DNA of 64,000 nucleotides from Leptodactylus fallax (Eukaryota; Chordata; Amphibia; Anura; Leptodactylidae): the NCBI GenBank assembly GCA_947044405.1, contig CAMRHE010001075.1, positions 1 through 64,000 of the forward strand, given 5' to 3'. Below, piece after piece: positions 1 to 10,500 of the stretch. Position 1 is the stretch's first letter. Each line of letters opens with the position of its first letter. A program made the position numbers and the translations under genes. Below the pieces are notes generated by a model. The model was not told where the DNA came from. It saw only the letters and a program-made list of their open reading frames with translations, and searched no databases.

Positions 1-337
1 TCCTTTCACATGGACTCACTAGTCCTGTTGTCTCTTTACACTCTGTTTGTCTCTGGACCAAGATACAGCTTAGCTGTACAGAAAAATCTCCACACCAGTT
101 CAATACAACACTTGCCAAGATGGCTGCTGCTCTCTGTCTCGTCACTTCCTGCTGCTCTGCTCACACTCTGTCTGCAGAACAGGCAGGCTGACATAAAAGG
201 GGGGGGGGTCTCACTCCAGCATCATGTCACAATTACAATGGCTGCTGTCTTAAAGGAACAGAATCACAGAAATACATTCAACATTAACAGTTTATACAGA
301 CAAATGAAGCTTAGGACAACATTGGCTGTCTCTTACA
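1..337 (-). repeat. 3' LTR of gypsy element 1 (partial)
   Basis: On the minus strand the LTR begins TGTAAGAGACAGCC at 337, directly after a purine tract. Only the first 337 bases of an LTR of about 927 are in the window. The small open frame here is an LTR artefact; it recurs in the other LTR and resembles no protein I know. Confidence 0.92.
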
Positions 338-350
338 TATTCCCCCCACT
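338..350 (-). promoter_or_regulatory. Polypurine tract of gypsy element 1
   Basis: The minus strand reads AGTGGGGGGAATA directly before the TG start of the 3' LTR. This is the expected primer site for plus-strand DNA synthesis. The integrase stop codon abuts it, so there is no extra gene between pol and the LTR. Confidence 0.8.
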
Positions 351-1568
351 TTAAGATTGGCAGTCCCTGCCTATGACTGTATATCCAGAGGGTTGTACTT
401 TTATGCACAGGGTGGTAGTATACCGATGTATGGCAGGCCAAACAAACTCATCCTGCGCATACCGAACAGGGGGAATACCAGCATTTGGCCTAGTGGTCCG
501 TCTGAGGACCGGTGGTATATTATGGGGTGCTGCAGCTATGGGCTGAGAAGGACCAGCGGATTCCGCACCTGAGGGGGCACAGGCCGGAGATACAGTAGTC
601 ACAGGTGGAACATCCCCAGGAGCAGGGATCGGCCAACAATCATCCTCCTCGTCTGAGGCCCATTCCGCACCTCCATTCTCTGACTGTGGGAGCTCATTCA
701 CATTGGCAGGCCCATCATGATTTGTCCCTTCAGAATGACACAGGCGCAACATATTTCGGTGAAGTACTCGAACACAATCAGTTCCTTCTTTCTGGACCTG
801 GTACACTGGCCCATTCGCATACTTGCGGCCAACAACACGATACGGCAAAGCCTCCCATCGGCTTTCCAATTTCCCTTGGGGTTTCTTGACACGAACTAGC
901 ACCAGGTCGCCTGGTTGCAATGGTGCTTCTTGCACTGGGGTCTTATCAGGATGGGGATGTTCTTGCAGGCGCTGCCGCACCAATCGATGGATCGTCTCAA
1001 GTCTCTGCCGGTGCGCCCGCACCCAAGAGGTTGGATCCCTCGGAGGGAACCCATCCACATCATCCAACTGTAATTCTCCTATACTTCGCCCAGACCGCCC
1101 AAAGAGAAGTGTATAAGGAGAGTACCCCGTTGTAGAATGGACCTGATTGTTATAGGCCCACACCATTTCAGACAAGAACTGAGGCCACTGTAACTTCTTG
1201 TCTTCCTCCAGAGTCCGCAGCATCTGTAGCAGAGTTCTGTTGAATCTTTCACAGGCCCCATTTCCCTGAGGGTGGTATGGAGTCGTGTGCGACTTCTTTA
1301 TCCCGTAGATACGTTGAACTTCTTTCATTACGTGTCCCTCAAAGCAGGCACCCTGGTCGGAGTGGATGCGTTTGGGGCACCCATATACTCGAATGAAATC
1401 TTGGCACAGAGCACGAGCTGCTGACTCAGCTGTCTGGTCCTTGGTGGCGGTTACCACCGCAAATTTGGTGAAGTGATCCACCATTACGAGGCAATACTGG
1501 TGTCCGCTATTGGATGGGCCCACCATTAGATAGTCTATCATGACGATTTCTAAAGGTTCCTGGGTCAC
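351..1568 (-). pseudogene. pol: Integrase core and C-terminal part of gypsy element 1 pol, out of frame
   Basis: This frame (405 codons from its first ATG) carries the integrase catalytic core and tail. Visible landmarks are the first catalytic Asp in MIDYLMVG, the second in HSDQGACFE, and the Glu in YHPQGNGACERFNRTLL, which is the DD35E set. A tail motif like the gypsy GPY/F module (W-x-x-L-P-Y-x-V, residues about 235-245) follows, then a Pro-rich end. The ATG is only the first in this frame; natural translation would arrive from the upstream pol frame. It does not, because a G run of five (plus 1580-1584) shifts the frame inside the linker after the zinc-binding region. One base fewer would align the two frames. 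The cause may be a real mutation or a homopolymer sequencing error. Confidence 0.88.
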
Positions 1569-4440
1569 GATGGTTTGCAGGGGGAGCTCTCTGTTCTATT
1601 GCCTTATGGATCTCACAAGTTCGACAGCTGCGGCATACTTCTTCGACCATTTGACGAAGACCAGGGCAGTAAATCAGTCGCTGTAACCAACGAAAGGTCT
1701 TCTCATGACCAAAATGTCCATTCTTATTATGAGCCTCAACTGCCAACAAGCGAGCCAGTTCACTAGGCACCACAATTTGGTATCGAATGTCGATCTCAGA
1801 AGGTAAATAGACCTTTCGGCATAGCACTCCATTTTTCATCTCCAACTTTTCCCACTGACTCAGAACAGATAATATCTCACGTGTCAGTCGTTCTCTTTCC
1901 TCTCTACAGGGCTTCTGGCCTTTCTCAACACACTTGATCATCTGTGCCAGCCCCTCATGGGTCTGTTGTATCTGTGCCCATTCCTGTCGTGAGGGACCAA
2001 AGAAAGGAGCCGTTTCAGTCCCCTCCATCTCACACTGATTAGCGGCGGCCAAGGCCTGTGAAAATCTGCTGAAGTCGGGCACCTCCACATGCTCCAACTC
2101 ATGATCCACGTCTACTGTGGGGGTCTGGGCGGTTACCCTAGAAAGCCCGTCAGCATTCTGGTTCTCTGTCTTGGACCGATACTTAATGCGGTAATTGAAC
2201 TTAGTCATTCGGGCTATCCACCTCTGCTCTAACGCCCCGAGCTTGGCATTTTCCAGGTGAGCTAGTGGGTTGTTGTCAGTCAGTACTAAAACTTCAGCAC
2301 CGGTCAAATATTCAGAGAATTTCTCGGTCATGGCCCATACCAGTGCCAACAGCTCCAACTTAAATGAACTATAATTCTCGGGGTTTCTTTCAGAATCTCT
2401 CAAAGACCGGCTGCCGTACGCTATGACCCTCTCCTGGCCATCCTGAAGCTGGGAAAGCACTGCTCCAAGACCATACAGGCTTGCATCCGTATACAGCTGG
2501 AACGGCAAGTGGTAATCAGCATATGCCAAGATTGGGGCTGTTGTCAGTGCATCCTTTAATGCCTGGAAGGCTTGTTCCTGTTCAAGTCCCCACTTCACGG
2601 ACCGGTTCTTTGGACCACCGGATGTGCCTCGTAGGAGAGCATTAAGTGGTGCTGCTACCTTGGCGAAATCCTTAATAAACCGTCGATAGTAACCGGCTAC
2701 TCCAAGGAACGCCCTCACTTCTCGCAGGGTAGTCGGTATTGGCCAATCTTGAACAGCCGCTATCTTGTCTCTTGATGGTCTCACCCCTTCTCCTGATACG
2801 CGGTGACCCAAGTAATCAATTTCAGATTGGAACAACCGACATTTACTGGGTTTCAATTTGAGCCCATGTTCCCGCAATCTTCGAAATACTTGCCCCAACT
2901 GGTGGAGATGGTCTTCAAAGGTCGCAGAATACACTATAATGTCATCCAAGTAGATGAGAGTGAACTCAAAGTTGAAGTCACCGAGACATTTCTCCATCAA
3001 CCGCTGAAACGTTCCGGGTGCATTTGTCAACCCGAAGGGCATCCGGTTAAATTCGTATAGTCCCATGGGCAAGATGAATGCCGTCTTCTCCTTGTCTTTT
3101 GTGGCCATCGGCACCTGCCAATACCCACTAGCCAGATCTAGTGAGGAGAAGTACCGGGCTCTCCCCAGCGCTGAGAGGGACTCCTCAATCCGTGGCAAGG
3201 GGTAGGAATCTCGTACGGTGCAAGCGTTTAACTTCCGATAGTCTACGCAAAATCGGATGGACCCATCTTTTTTTCTTACTAACACCACAGGAGCTGCCCA
3301 GGGACTCTGGCTTTCTTGGATGATCCCACCCTGTAGCATCTTAGCTAACAGTTCTTTTACTTCCTGATACAACTGTGGAGGAATTTGTCGGTAGCGCTCT
3401 CTAATTGGAGGGGTGTCTCCTGTGGGAATCTCATGGTAGATCCCTGTGGTACATCCAAAATCTTCAGCATACCGTGAAAAGGCGGCTCGGTTCTCCCACA
3501 ACAGTTCATCTACCTTCTGCACCCATTCCAGAGAACATGAACTTGCATCCATCTTCATCTGTTCTCGAATTGCACGGCCATTCCATTCAGAGGTGGGTTC
3601 CTCATCTTCTCCCATGGACACAGTTACGGTCCACTCATCCCTTTCAGTCGGCTTCAGCTGCATTGGAGTTACTTTCCTTACTTCCTCCGGAGTCACATAG
3701 ATGTTAGCCAGCTGCCTCCCTGGGGTCAGGTCCACACTCTGGTCCTGAGTGTTTACACATCGAAGTGGTACTCTTCCATTGCGAACTATTGCCAAGGAAC
3801 GGGCCACTAGCGGATCAACACCTCCTTCGGCTGCCTGCAGTGGTTCTACCAACACAGCTATGCCCTCTAGTTTCCGACAGGTGCCTATGGGCATGGACAC
3901 TATTGTCTCCCGACTGGGTGGCAGTGTAACTTTTGTATGCAAAGGAACTGAAATTCGAGCCAGAGGACGCTGTGCATCTGAACTTTTCTGTAAGCCACAT
4001 GTCCGGATCAGCCGCTGGAAAGCTGTTTGAGTAGGCCGATGGGTGGTGGTTTCTTTCCAATAACCGTGACCTTTCTTTTCAAAGAGGATCTGATCTAATT
4101 CTTTTAACACATTCATCCCCAAAATGACAGGGACCTTTACTTCATGTGACTCCTGTACCACCACAATGCCTTTCCTACCTAGATCTTGGCCACATACCCG
4201 GACATTCATCCAGGCCACTCCCACGACTGGAACTGGTAACTGGTTAGCTGCGACCACTCGTACGAATGTATGGGGATCATATTTCACATGTTGCCGGAAG
4301 TACCGTTCATAACAGTCTCTACTCAAGGTCGTTACTTGGGAACCCGTGTCAATCATCCCGGTAACCGGAATACCCTCCATTTCCACCTGTATAACAGGAC
4401 TTGCAGCGATCAGGTCATCATTAGGGCATTCTCCCCACAT
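1507..4440 (-). CDS. pol: gypsy element 1 pol: protease, reverse transcriptase, RNase H, integrase zinc domain
   Basis: The 977-codon frame holds the enzymes that mature Gag-Pol and copy the RNA into DNA. In order: aspartic protease (DTGS, residues 31-34), reverse transcriptase (YLDD near residues 497-500, preceded by the SPW-P-VLV-KKDGS-RFCVDYR region), RNase H (YTDASLYGLGAVL), and the integrase HHCC zinc module (H-x-K-x-GHFGHEKT ... C-x-x-C). The frame is open upstream of this ATG to 4509 and overlaps the end of gag by about 19 bases in the -1 frame, so the ATG at 4440 is probably not the true start; entry by frameshifting is more likely. The last roughly 25 codons are out-of-frame read-through after the G-run frameshift near 1580. 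Confidence 0.93.
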   Translation of the reverse strand: MWGECPNDDLIAASPVIQVEMEGIPVTGMIDTGSQVTTLSRDCYERYFRQHVKYDPHTFVRVVAANQLPVPVVGVAWMNVRVCGQDLGRKGIVVVQESHEVKVPVILGMNVLKELDQILFEKKGHGYWKETTTHRPTQTAFQRLIRTCGLQKSSDAQRPLARISVPLHTKVTLPPSRETIVSMPIGTCRKLEGIAVLVEPLQAAEGGVDPLVARSLAIVRNGRVPLRCVNTQDQSVDLTPGRQLANIYVTPEEVRKVTPMQLKPTERDEWTVTVSMGEDEEPTSEWNGRAIREQMKMDASSCSLEWVQKVDELLWENRAAFSRYAEDFGCTTGIYHEIPTGDTPPIRERYRQIPPQLYQEVKELLAKMLQGGIIQESQSPWAAPVVLVRKKDGSIRFCVDYRKLNACTVRDSYPLPRIEESLSALGRARYFSSLDLASGYWQVPMATKDKEKTAFILPMGLYEFNRMPFGLTNAPGTFQRLMEKCLGDFNFEFTLIYLDDIIVYSATFEDHLHQLGQVFRRLREHGLKLKPSKCRLFQSEIDYLGHRVSGEGVRPSRDKIAAVQDWPIPTTLREVRAFLGVAGYYRRFIKDFAKVAAPLNALLRGTSGGPKNRSVKWGLEQEQAFQALKDALTTAPILAYADYHLPFQLYTDASLYGLGAVLSQLQDGQERVIAYGSRSLRDSERNPENYSSFKLELLALVWAMTEKFSEYLTGAEVLVLTDNNPLAHLENAKLGALEQRWIARMTKFNYRIKYRSKTENQNADGLSRVTAQTPTVDVDHELEHVEVPDFSRFSQALAAANQCEMEGTETAPFFGPSRQEWAQIQQTHEGLAQMIKCVEKGQKPCREERERLTREILSVLSQWEKLEMKNGVLCRKVYLPSEIDIRYQIVVPSELARLLAVEAHNKNGHFGHEKTFRWLQRLIYCPGLRQMVEEVCRSCRTCEIHKAIEQRAPPANHRDPGTFRNRHDRLSNGGPIQ

Positions 4441-4456
4441 AGTCTCCTTGTCAGTC

Positions 4457-4500
4457 TCCCCTACTACACGCCCTACAGCAGCAGGGGACTTCAGTTTAAC
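4457..4500 (-). promoter_or_regulatory. Probable -1 ribosomal frameshift signal at the gag-pol junction
   Basis: On the minus strand the gag frame ends G TTA AAC TGA, with heptamer GTTAAAC at plus 4494-4500 and the stop at 4491-4493. Slipping back one base gives GTT AAA CTG, which is the pol frame. GTTAAAC fits the X XXY YYZ slippery pattern loosely and is a known slippery site in arteriviruses. Five bases after the heptamer, TCCCCT (4488-4483) can pair with AGGGGA (4462-4457) across a 20-base loop; an outer AG/CT pairing may extend the stem past a small bulge. The combination of slippery site, immediate stop and stem fits programmed frameshifting. Function is inferred. Confidence 0.72.
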
Positions 4501-5516
4501 GGCGGTCTCTCATAAGTTTGTCGCTGCTCTGGACATCTAGCAGCAACGTGGCCCATCCGTCCACACTCCCAGCAGCGTATCTCCCGTCGTTCTGGCCATC
4601 TGTTTGGGCCCCTTCGGTAAGCCCCTTCGATTTCTCCTGAGCACTGCATTAACTGATTTGGACCCCTTCGGTAGGTCCTATCCTCATCCCTCCAGCGGGG
4701 TGGTGGGTGATTCTGATTTTCTGGGTATGGACGGCTCACCCTTTCACCTCCAGTTTTCTGGAAGTCTGCAATTTTCATAGAATGTTCATCACAACGGGTG
4801 TGCAAGTGTTCCATTTGCTCTTGCAGTTTCTGCATTACTGTGAGAATTTCTTTAACCGTCCCCTTTTCTACTGTCTCTGAGCCAGAACTAGCCCCCTGTG
4901 ACAAAGTAACTCCAACTGCGGTCTGGGGCTTCGGGAACATACTATTGGCACGGGAGATGGCCTCTACCTGTACATCATGGAATTTAGCATCAGTCTCTCG
5001 TCGTATAAAATCCTGCATAGTCACAGTTAAACTGCCGTCACGTATCCCCAGGACAAACTGGTCACGGAGAGTCCGATCAGGGTTACAGAAGGCTGGCGAG
5101 CCCCCTCTTTCCTTCACTTGAATATCTCGGAGCAGTTCTTGTAGGGCATTTGCATATTGGGGAAGGCTTTCATTCTCCTGTTGTACCCTCTGGAAGAACC
5201 GAGCCTGCAGAGACCCCAGCAATGCAGTTTCTCCATAAATGGTTTCTAGAATCTGGACTACTTGCTCAAATGTCTGCCTTTGTTCAAATGGCCTCAATAT
5301 CACCGTGGTCTTAGCATCCCCTTGTAATGTCAATATTGCTAGCTCTACTAGTACTTCTGGTGCGGTCTGGTACATTCGCTGTATCATTCGTATCTGTTCC
5401 ACCCACATACTCACTGACATATTATTGCCATCAAATTTAGCTAACTGACTTATTATAGCCCCTGCTGGCATTCTTCCTCCAGCACCATTCTCCCGAACGG
5501 GTGCGTCACCGTCCAT
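4491..5516 (-). CDS. gag: gypsy element 1 gag (capsid and zinc-knuckle nucleocapsid)
   Basis: The frame encodes the structural Gag protein that packages the element RNA. I place the start at the ATG at 5516 (MDGDAPVRENG, 341 codons). An earlier ATG at 5618 lies inside the 5' LTR and its codons would cross the primer-binding region. The middle has the helical gypsy-type capsid pattern (SMWVEQIRMIQ ... FEQVVQILETIYG ... LRDQFVLGIRDGSL). Near the C-terminus is one CCHC zinc knuckle, CWECGRMGHVAARC. A stretch with repeated R-R-G-P-N motifs just before the knuckle is basic and probably binds RNA. The stop codon is part of the frameshift site leading into pol. Confidence 0.9.
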   Translation of the reverse strand: MDGDAPVRENGAGGRMPAGAIISQLAKFDGNNMSVSMWVEQIRMIQRMYQTAPEVLVELAILTLQGDAKTTVILRPFEQRQTFEQVVQILETIYGETALLGSLQARFFQRVQQENESLPQYANALQELLRDIQVKERGGSPAFCNPDRTLRDQFVLGIRDGSLTVTMQDFIRRETDAKFHDVQVEAISRANSMFPKPQTAVGVTLSQGASSGSETVEKGTVKEILTVMQKLQEQMEHLHTRCDEHSMKIADFQKTGGERVSRPYPENQNHPPPRWRDEDRTYRRGPNQLMQCSGEIEGAYRRGPNRWPERREIRCWECGRMGHVAARCPEQRQTYERPPLN

Positions 5517-5595
5517 TCTGGTAAGCGGATCCTGCCGACTACGCCAATTTGTGAACCGAGAGCAAGGCAGGTGGTTTGGACTCCGCAACCAGAAA
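5517..5595 (-). other. 5' leader and primer-binding region of gypsy element 1
   Basis: These 79 bases lie between the inferred LTR end (5596) and the gag ATG. A TGG trinucleotide on the minus strand at 5591-5589, four bases inside the LTR, is the expected start of a primer-binding site (TGGTTGCGGAGTCC). I could not match it to a specific tRNA with confidence. Confidence 0.5.
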
Positions 5596-6522
5596 TGAAC
5601 GCACACGCGGTAGTTCAAGAAAAGAATATATATTTACTATAAGTTAATAAAGGCTATTTGAAGGTAAAATGACAGGGATAAAGACAAGCAAAATATACAA
5701 TATAGCATGAACAATTTCAAGGCAAATTCTGTAATGGTTTCTACTTTTACTCTGTCCACTTCTGCAGTATGGACACTGAATGAACAATATACTCAAAACT
5801 ATCCCTAACTGACCCTGACATCACATTTGGGTGCACCCCCTTTTCCCCAGTGGTCCAGGTGGACCGCTTACAGTCCGTAGAAGCGCGCGGTGGGGCCCAA
5901 AGTCGTTCCTTTCTTTTATAGTGAAGCGTCCTCTCCTCACTGTTATCAGGATCTTGGGAGAAATGAAGTCCTCTTTAACAGGGAAACCCAATGAATGCAA
6001 TGTAATCCAACAGCAGATTCCACTCAGCACACTGACAGTCCTGCCGAATCCATACACTGAGCTGGGTTGTAAGCCGGGGTTTAGCAGGTGCCGTCCAGTA
6101 CATCAACAGCACTGCGAGTCTCTATCTGTGGTATCCATATACACAGTCACAATGTCAGTCTCACTGATCAGCCACTGAGCACAGTTCCTTTCACATGGAC
6201 TCACTAGTCCTGTTGTCTCTTTACACTCTGTTTGTCTCTGGACCAAGATACAGCTTAGCTGTACAGAAAAATCTCCACACCAGTTCAATACAACACTTGC
6301 CAAGATGGCTGCTGCTCTCTGTCTCGTCACTTCCTGCTGCTCTGCTCACACTCTGTCTGCAGAACAGGCAGGCTGACATAAAAGGGGGGGGGGTCTCACT
6401 CCAGCATCATGTCACAATTACAATGGCTGCTGTCTTAAAGGAACAGAATCACAAAAATACATTCAACATTAACAATTTATACAAACAAATGAAACTTAAA
6501 AAAAAATTGGTTTTTTTTTTTT
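5596..6522 (-). repeat. 5' LTR of gypsy element 1
   Basis: The right edge is fixed by gap-free alignment to the 3' LTR end at 337. The left edge at 5596 is inferred from a TG/CA boundary four bases before the TGG primer site and gives 927 bp. It contains a G run of ten at 6384-6393 also present in the other LTR. The terminal 69 bases differ from the 3' LTR at 15 positions, all turning into flanking A or T runs. Confidence 0.8.
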
Positions 6523-6529
6523 TTTTTTT
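6484..6529. other. Anomalous homopolymer junction between two gypsy elements
   Basis: The end of LTR 1 degrades into nine A (6498-6506) and nineteen T (6511-6529), the last T being the first base of LTR 2. Compared with the intact LTR, every change is G or C to A inside the A run, or C, G or A to T inside the T run, with no insertions or deletions. This pattern looks more like a consensus or assembly fault at a join than ordinary mutation. Confidence 0.6.
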
Positions 6530-7414
6530 GAAATATATCAGTGCCTCCACCCAGGATAGAGCCTCTGTATTACAGGGAGGATCTCTTCCTGGGACTTACC
6601 CATGAAGTACAGTTAGTAGCCTTAACAAGGATCACTGTACTAATCTCACAGTCTGAAGAATACATACAGATACCACATAAGGTTATAACAGTAGCTTTAT
6701 AAGAATCAACAGGGTAATAATACATACATAAAATATACTCAGAACACAGCAATACTACAACAACCAGCAAGTCCTCAACCGTCTTAGGTTATATACCCGG
6801 GTATATATATAAATATATAGCAAGAGTCCAGTGCACAATACCTCCAGGCAACAGAAGAGATGCAGGGGCCCCTGTGGATGACTGTGGATCCTCGGATTCT
6901 TCCAGGAGATGACAGACAGCCGATCAGGAGATGATGATGATGGTGAGATTCTTCACAGGCAGCAAACAGGGCGACGGTGACGGCAGTAGATGCAGGCCTG
7001 ACTACCCTAACACTGAGTCCTTAACCTGCCAGCTAAACTACTAGTGCCACCGGGCCTCTAACTAGCTAGTTGGCCTTCGGAAGCCTAACCTATCACTGCC
7101 CTGAACTATATATATATTGATCCCTAACTACGGTTACTAGCTAGGTCCTGTGAGTATATAGGGGGTAACACATACCTAACTATATACTGTGAAGTAAAGA
7201 GGAACAAGTGGCTCTTAGACTCCCCCAGACATAACATGTCTGTCTCAGCAGCTCTGCTCACATCTCTCCCCCCAGCAGCTCTGCCTCACATGTGTCTGAC
7301 TCACTGTATTTACAAAACAAAACTTACACTGAATGCCTGGGGTCTCTGAAGCCAAACTGCAGGGGCAAAGAAGCCAGATACATTATATACTAGTAGAAAT
7401 GGCAGTTCCCTACA
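6529..7414 (-). repeat. 3' LTR of gypsy element 2
   Basis: On the minus strand the LTR starts TGTAGGGAACTGCC at 7414 and ends ...ATATATTTCA at 6529, giving TG...CA ends. Length 886 bp, the same as its partner. It includes a dense TATATA-rich stretch near 6793-6822. A 66-codon frame inside it is present in both LTRs and has no visible protein features. Confidence 0.95.
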
Positions 7415-7426
7415 CTCTCCCTCTGG
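7415..7426 (-). promoter_or_regulatory. Polypurine tract of gypsy element 2
   Basis: The minus strand reads CCAGAGGGAGAG directly before the LTR start at 7414. It is the expected plus-strand primer site. The 107 bases between it and the gag-pol stop codon contain no other frame worth calling. Confidence 0.7.
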
Positions 7427-7533
7427 TGAAATCTTTACGTCACGTCAAAGACATACAAAGTCATAGTATACAGTCAACATTACCAATGACAATATCAATA
7501 TGGTTGCTTTTGCATTTACAGAGTCACAACAGG

Positions 7534-10500
7534 TTAATAGGTATACATGCCAGCAGGAGCGAAAATTGGTAACATATTGACCAAAGTGGACACTGCACCC
7601 ACCCAAGCATGGTATAAATGAGGCTGAGTAGTAAATCTGGGGTCCCCCAAACTATCATATGTCAGCATAGGTGGAGGGTGTCTAATTCTCTCTCCTCTCC
7701 GTACCTCTCTCTGAGGTAAACTAGCATGTCCAGGCCCTAAACTAGGGTTGTCTGCCATGGGAGGGGATGGTGCTGGTGGCGTAGGAGAGCTAGATCCCTG
7801 CTCATCTGTAGACACAGATCTAGGTACGAATTCTGGAGTTTGAGGGTTCATAGGTCTCCCTGAAGGAGAAGATACTGGTGATCTAGGAACTTCAGGAGCC
7901 ACAGTCCAATCACTCTCAGGAGTTTCAGGAAGGTCAGGTGAAATATCGGCTAAGGACTGTGGAGAATCGCAGGCCGAGCCATCATTGGAGATATCCATAC
8001 CATCAATCTGAGGTACAGGCAACAAATGATTTCTATGCCAAGTCCTGATCCTCCCGTCCCGTCCTTTTATCTTGTAGACTGGTATTCCAGGCAACCGATC
8101 GACCACTGTAAAGAGTTCACTGCGCCATCGATCAGCCAGCTTATGTTTTGCAGATGCTCCCAAATTCCGTAGCAGAACATGGTCCCCAGGGTTCAATTCT
8201 CGGTATCTTACTCGAAGATCAAATCTCCTTTTATTTCCTTCATTCACTTTGGCCGCATTTTCCTCAGCCAGCTGATAAGCACTCTTAAGCGTTTCTTTCA
8301 AACGTGCCACGTATCGGTAATGATCTCGATGACTGATACCATCGGTAGAGACTCCCAACAAGATGTCAATAGGTAGCCTAGGCTCTCTTCCAAACATCAG
8401 AAAGTATGGTGAATATCCTGTGCTCTCGTGCCTTGTACTATTATAGGCATGCACCATAGCCTCCACTTTTCTACTCCAGGATCGCTTATCCTCAATTCGT
8501 AAGGTACCAAGCATATCAAGTAAAGTCCTGTTAAATCTTTCAGGAAGGGCATCTCCCTCTGGATGGTAAGGCGTCGTCCGACTTTTGCGGATGTTCAACA
8601 ACTGAAGTAACTCTTTGATCAGGTTACTCTCAAAATCCCGGCCTTGATCAGAATGCAACCGGTGTGGTAAGCCATAATGGATAAAATACTTTTCCCAAAG
8701 CACTCTTGCAACAGTGACTGCTTTTTGATCCTTAGTCGGAAAGGCTTGAGCATATCGTGTGAAGTGATCAGTCACCACCAATACATTTCCAAATCCTCTG
8801 GAGTCGTTGTCAATACAAAGGAAGTCTATGCAGACAAGATCCATGGGGCCCGAACTCTTCAAGTGTCCCATGAAGGCCGCTCGAACCGGGACAGTCTTCC
8901 TCTGCAAACATCTGCGACAGCACCTACACAGACGAGTCACGGTATCTCTCATTTTGGGCCAGTAGAATCGGTCTTGTATTAGGCCATAAGTCTTCTCAGG
9001 TCCCAAATGACCATGATAATCATGCAGACTTCGGAAAATCATCTTCTGAAAGCAGCTTGGAATAACTAGTTGGCGCCTTCCAGGGTGATCATGATACAGC
9101 ACCACACGATAAAGTAGGCCATTGTCTATTTCAAACTTCTCCCAATCTTGTAGAAGTTGACTGCATTCAGAGGGTAGGGATGTCTTTAACATTTCTCTGT
9201 CTTGAGAACTCACTGCTTGATAAAGAGGTCCAATTAAAGGATCAGTCTTTTGACTCCAGATCATTCGCTTTGAAGATATAGAACAACTCTCAAAGGATCC
9301 TAAAGCGGCAGGGTAGGCAAACATGTCTGGTACAGCTTCGGGACCTCCCCCAATAGAGTCAATAAGCCGAGTTTCAGAAAAGGCTACTCGGTCTTCAACT
9401 ACAGCAGCCATGGCACACAAAGCTCCTACTCCAGGACTTGGCACTTCTTCCCATTCATCCACTACTTCCGGACTAGGTAATCCAGGCCGTCTTGATAGAG
9501 CATCTGCCCCAATGTTCTTAGGCCCCGATTTATACTTGAGTGTGAATTGGTAGTTGGATAAAGCTGCCAACCAGCGATGTCCTGTAGCATCGAGTTTAGC
9601 GGTTGACAAAACGTATGTCAGTGGATTGTTGTCTGTTCTTACTTCAAACGTGGCTCCGTATAAATAGTCATGTAATTTATCAACAATGGCCCACTTGAGC
9701 GCCAAAAACTCCAATTTATGTACTGGATAATTTTTCTCGCTGGGAGAAAGACTTCGACTTATGAAAGCTATGGGCCGTAACCCGGCCGGGTATTCTTGGT
9801 GCAGCACGCCACCTAATCCTTCAAAGCTGGCATCTACATGTAGCACATATGGCTTATGTGCATCAGCATAAGCCAGAACGGGAGCTTCTGTCAATTTCTT
9901 CTTCAACAACTTAAATGCTTCTTCACAATCCGCAGTCCACCTATCGCCAAAAAGGCTTTTGGAAGACCCTTTCTTCTTTCCCGGATCTCCTGCATCACTC
10001 TTCAACAGGTCGAGGAGGGCTCGAGCAATTTTTGAATATCCTTCCACAAATCGTCGATAGAATCCACAAAACCCCAAGAAAGATTGCAACTCCGTAATAT
10101 TTTGCGGTCGGGGCCAATTCACCACAGCTTCAATCTTACCAGGATCGATAGCAACTCCTTCAGCAGAAACAATATGACCTACATAAGTGACCGAAGATCT
10201 ACAAAATTTGCATTTGTCAGCCGACAACTTCAGCCCCTCTTCTTTTAAGCGATGGAGTACTCTCATGAGTCGTTCTTCATGTTCTTCCAGCGTCTTTCCA
10301 AACACAATAATGTCATCAAGATATACAAGGCATTCCCGGGGCACTAAATCACCTAACACTCTTTCCATCAACCTTTGGAACGTTGCTGGCGCACCTTTTG
10401 TACCTTGCGGCATACGAGTGAACTGAAAGAAACCCAAGGGGCATATGAAGGCTGTCTTTTCCTGATCCTCAGGTGCCATTGGGACTTGATAGTATCCCGA

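Larger units (their letters stand above)
1..6522 (-). mobile_element. Ty3/gypsy LTR retrotransposon 1 (3' LTR cut by window edge)
   Basis: This is an almost complete LTR retrotransposon read on the minus strand: 5' LTR (5596-6522), gag, pol, polypurine tract, then a 3' LTR that runs off the left edge. The order protease, reverse transcriptase, RNase H, integrase is the Ty3/gypsy order, and no envelope gene is present. The 3' LTR (1-337) aligns without gaps to 6186-6522. I saw no differences in the first 268 bases, so the insertion is young, apart from the odd last 69 bases. Integrase carries one frameshift, so this copy is probably not autonomous as sequenced. The left target-site duplication lies outside the window, and the right one cannot be read because the element ends in a T run against element 2. 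Confidence 0.93.

Noticed and set aside
10..354. 114-codon frame at the left edge and its 136-codon copy at 6195-6605
   Set aside because: Both lie in LTR 1 sequence, have no protein features, and the second runs through the artefactual homopolymers.
5574..5591. Assignment of a specific tRNA primer for element 1
   Set aside because: The sequence after TGG did not match a tRNA 3' end I could name with confidence.
6570..6770. 66-codon minus-strand frame, repeated at 12957-13157
   Set aside because: Identical frames in the two LTRs of element 2; only a by-product of duplicated LTR sequence.
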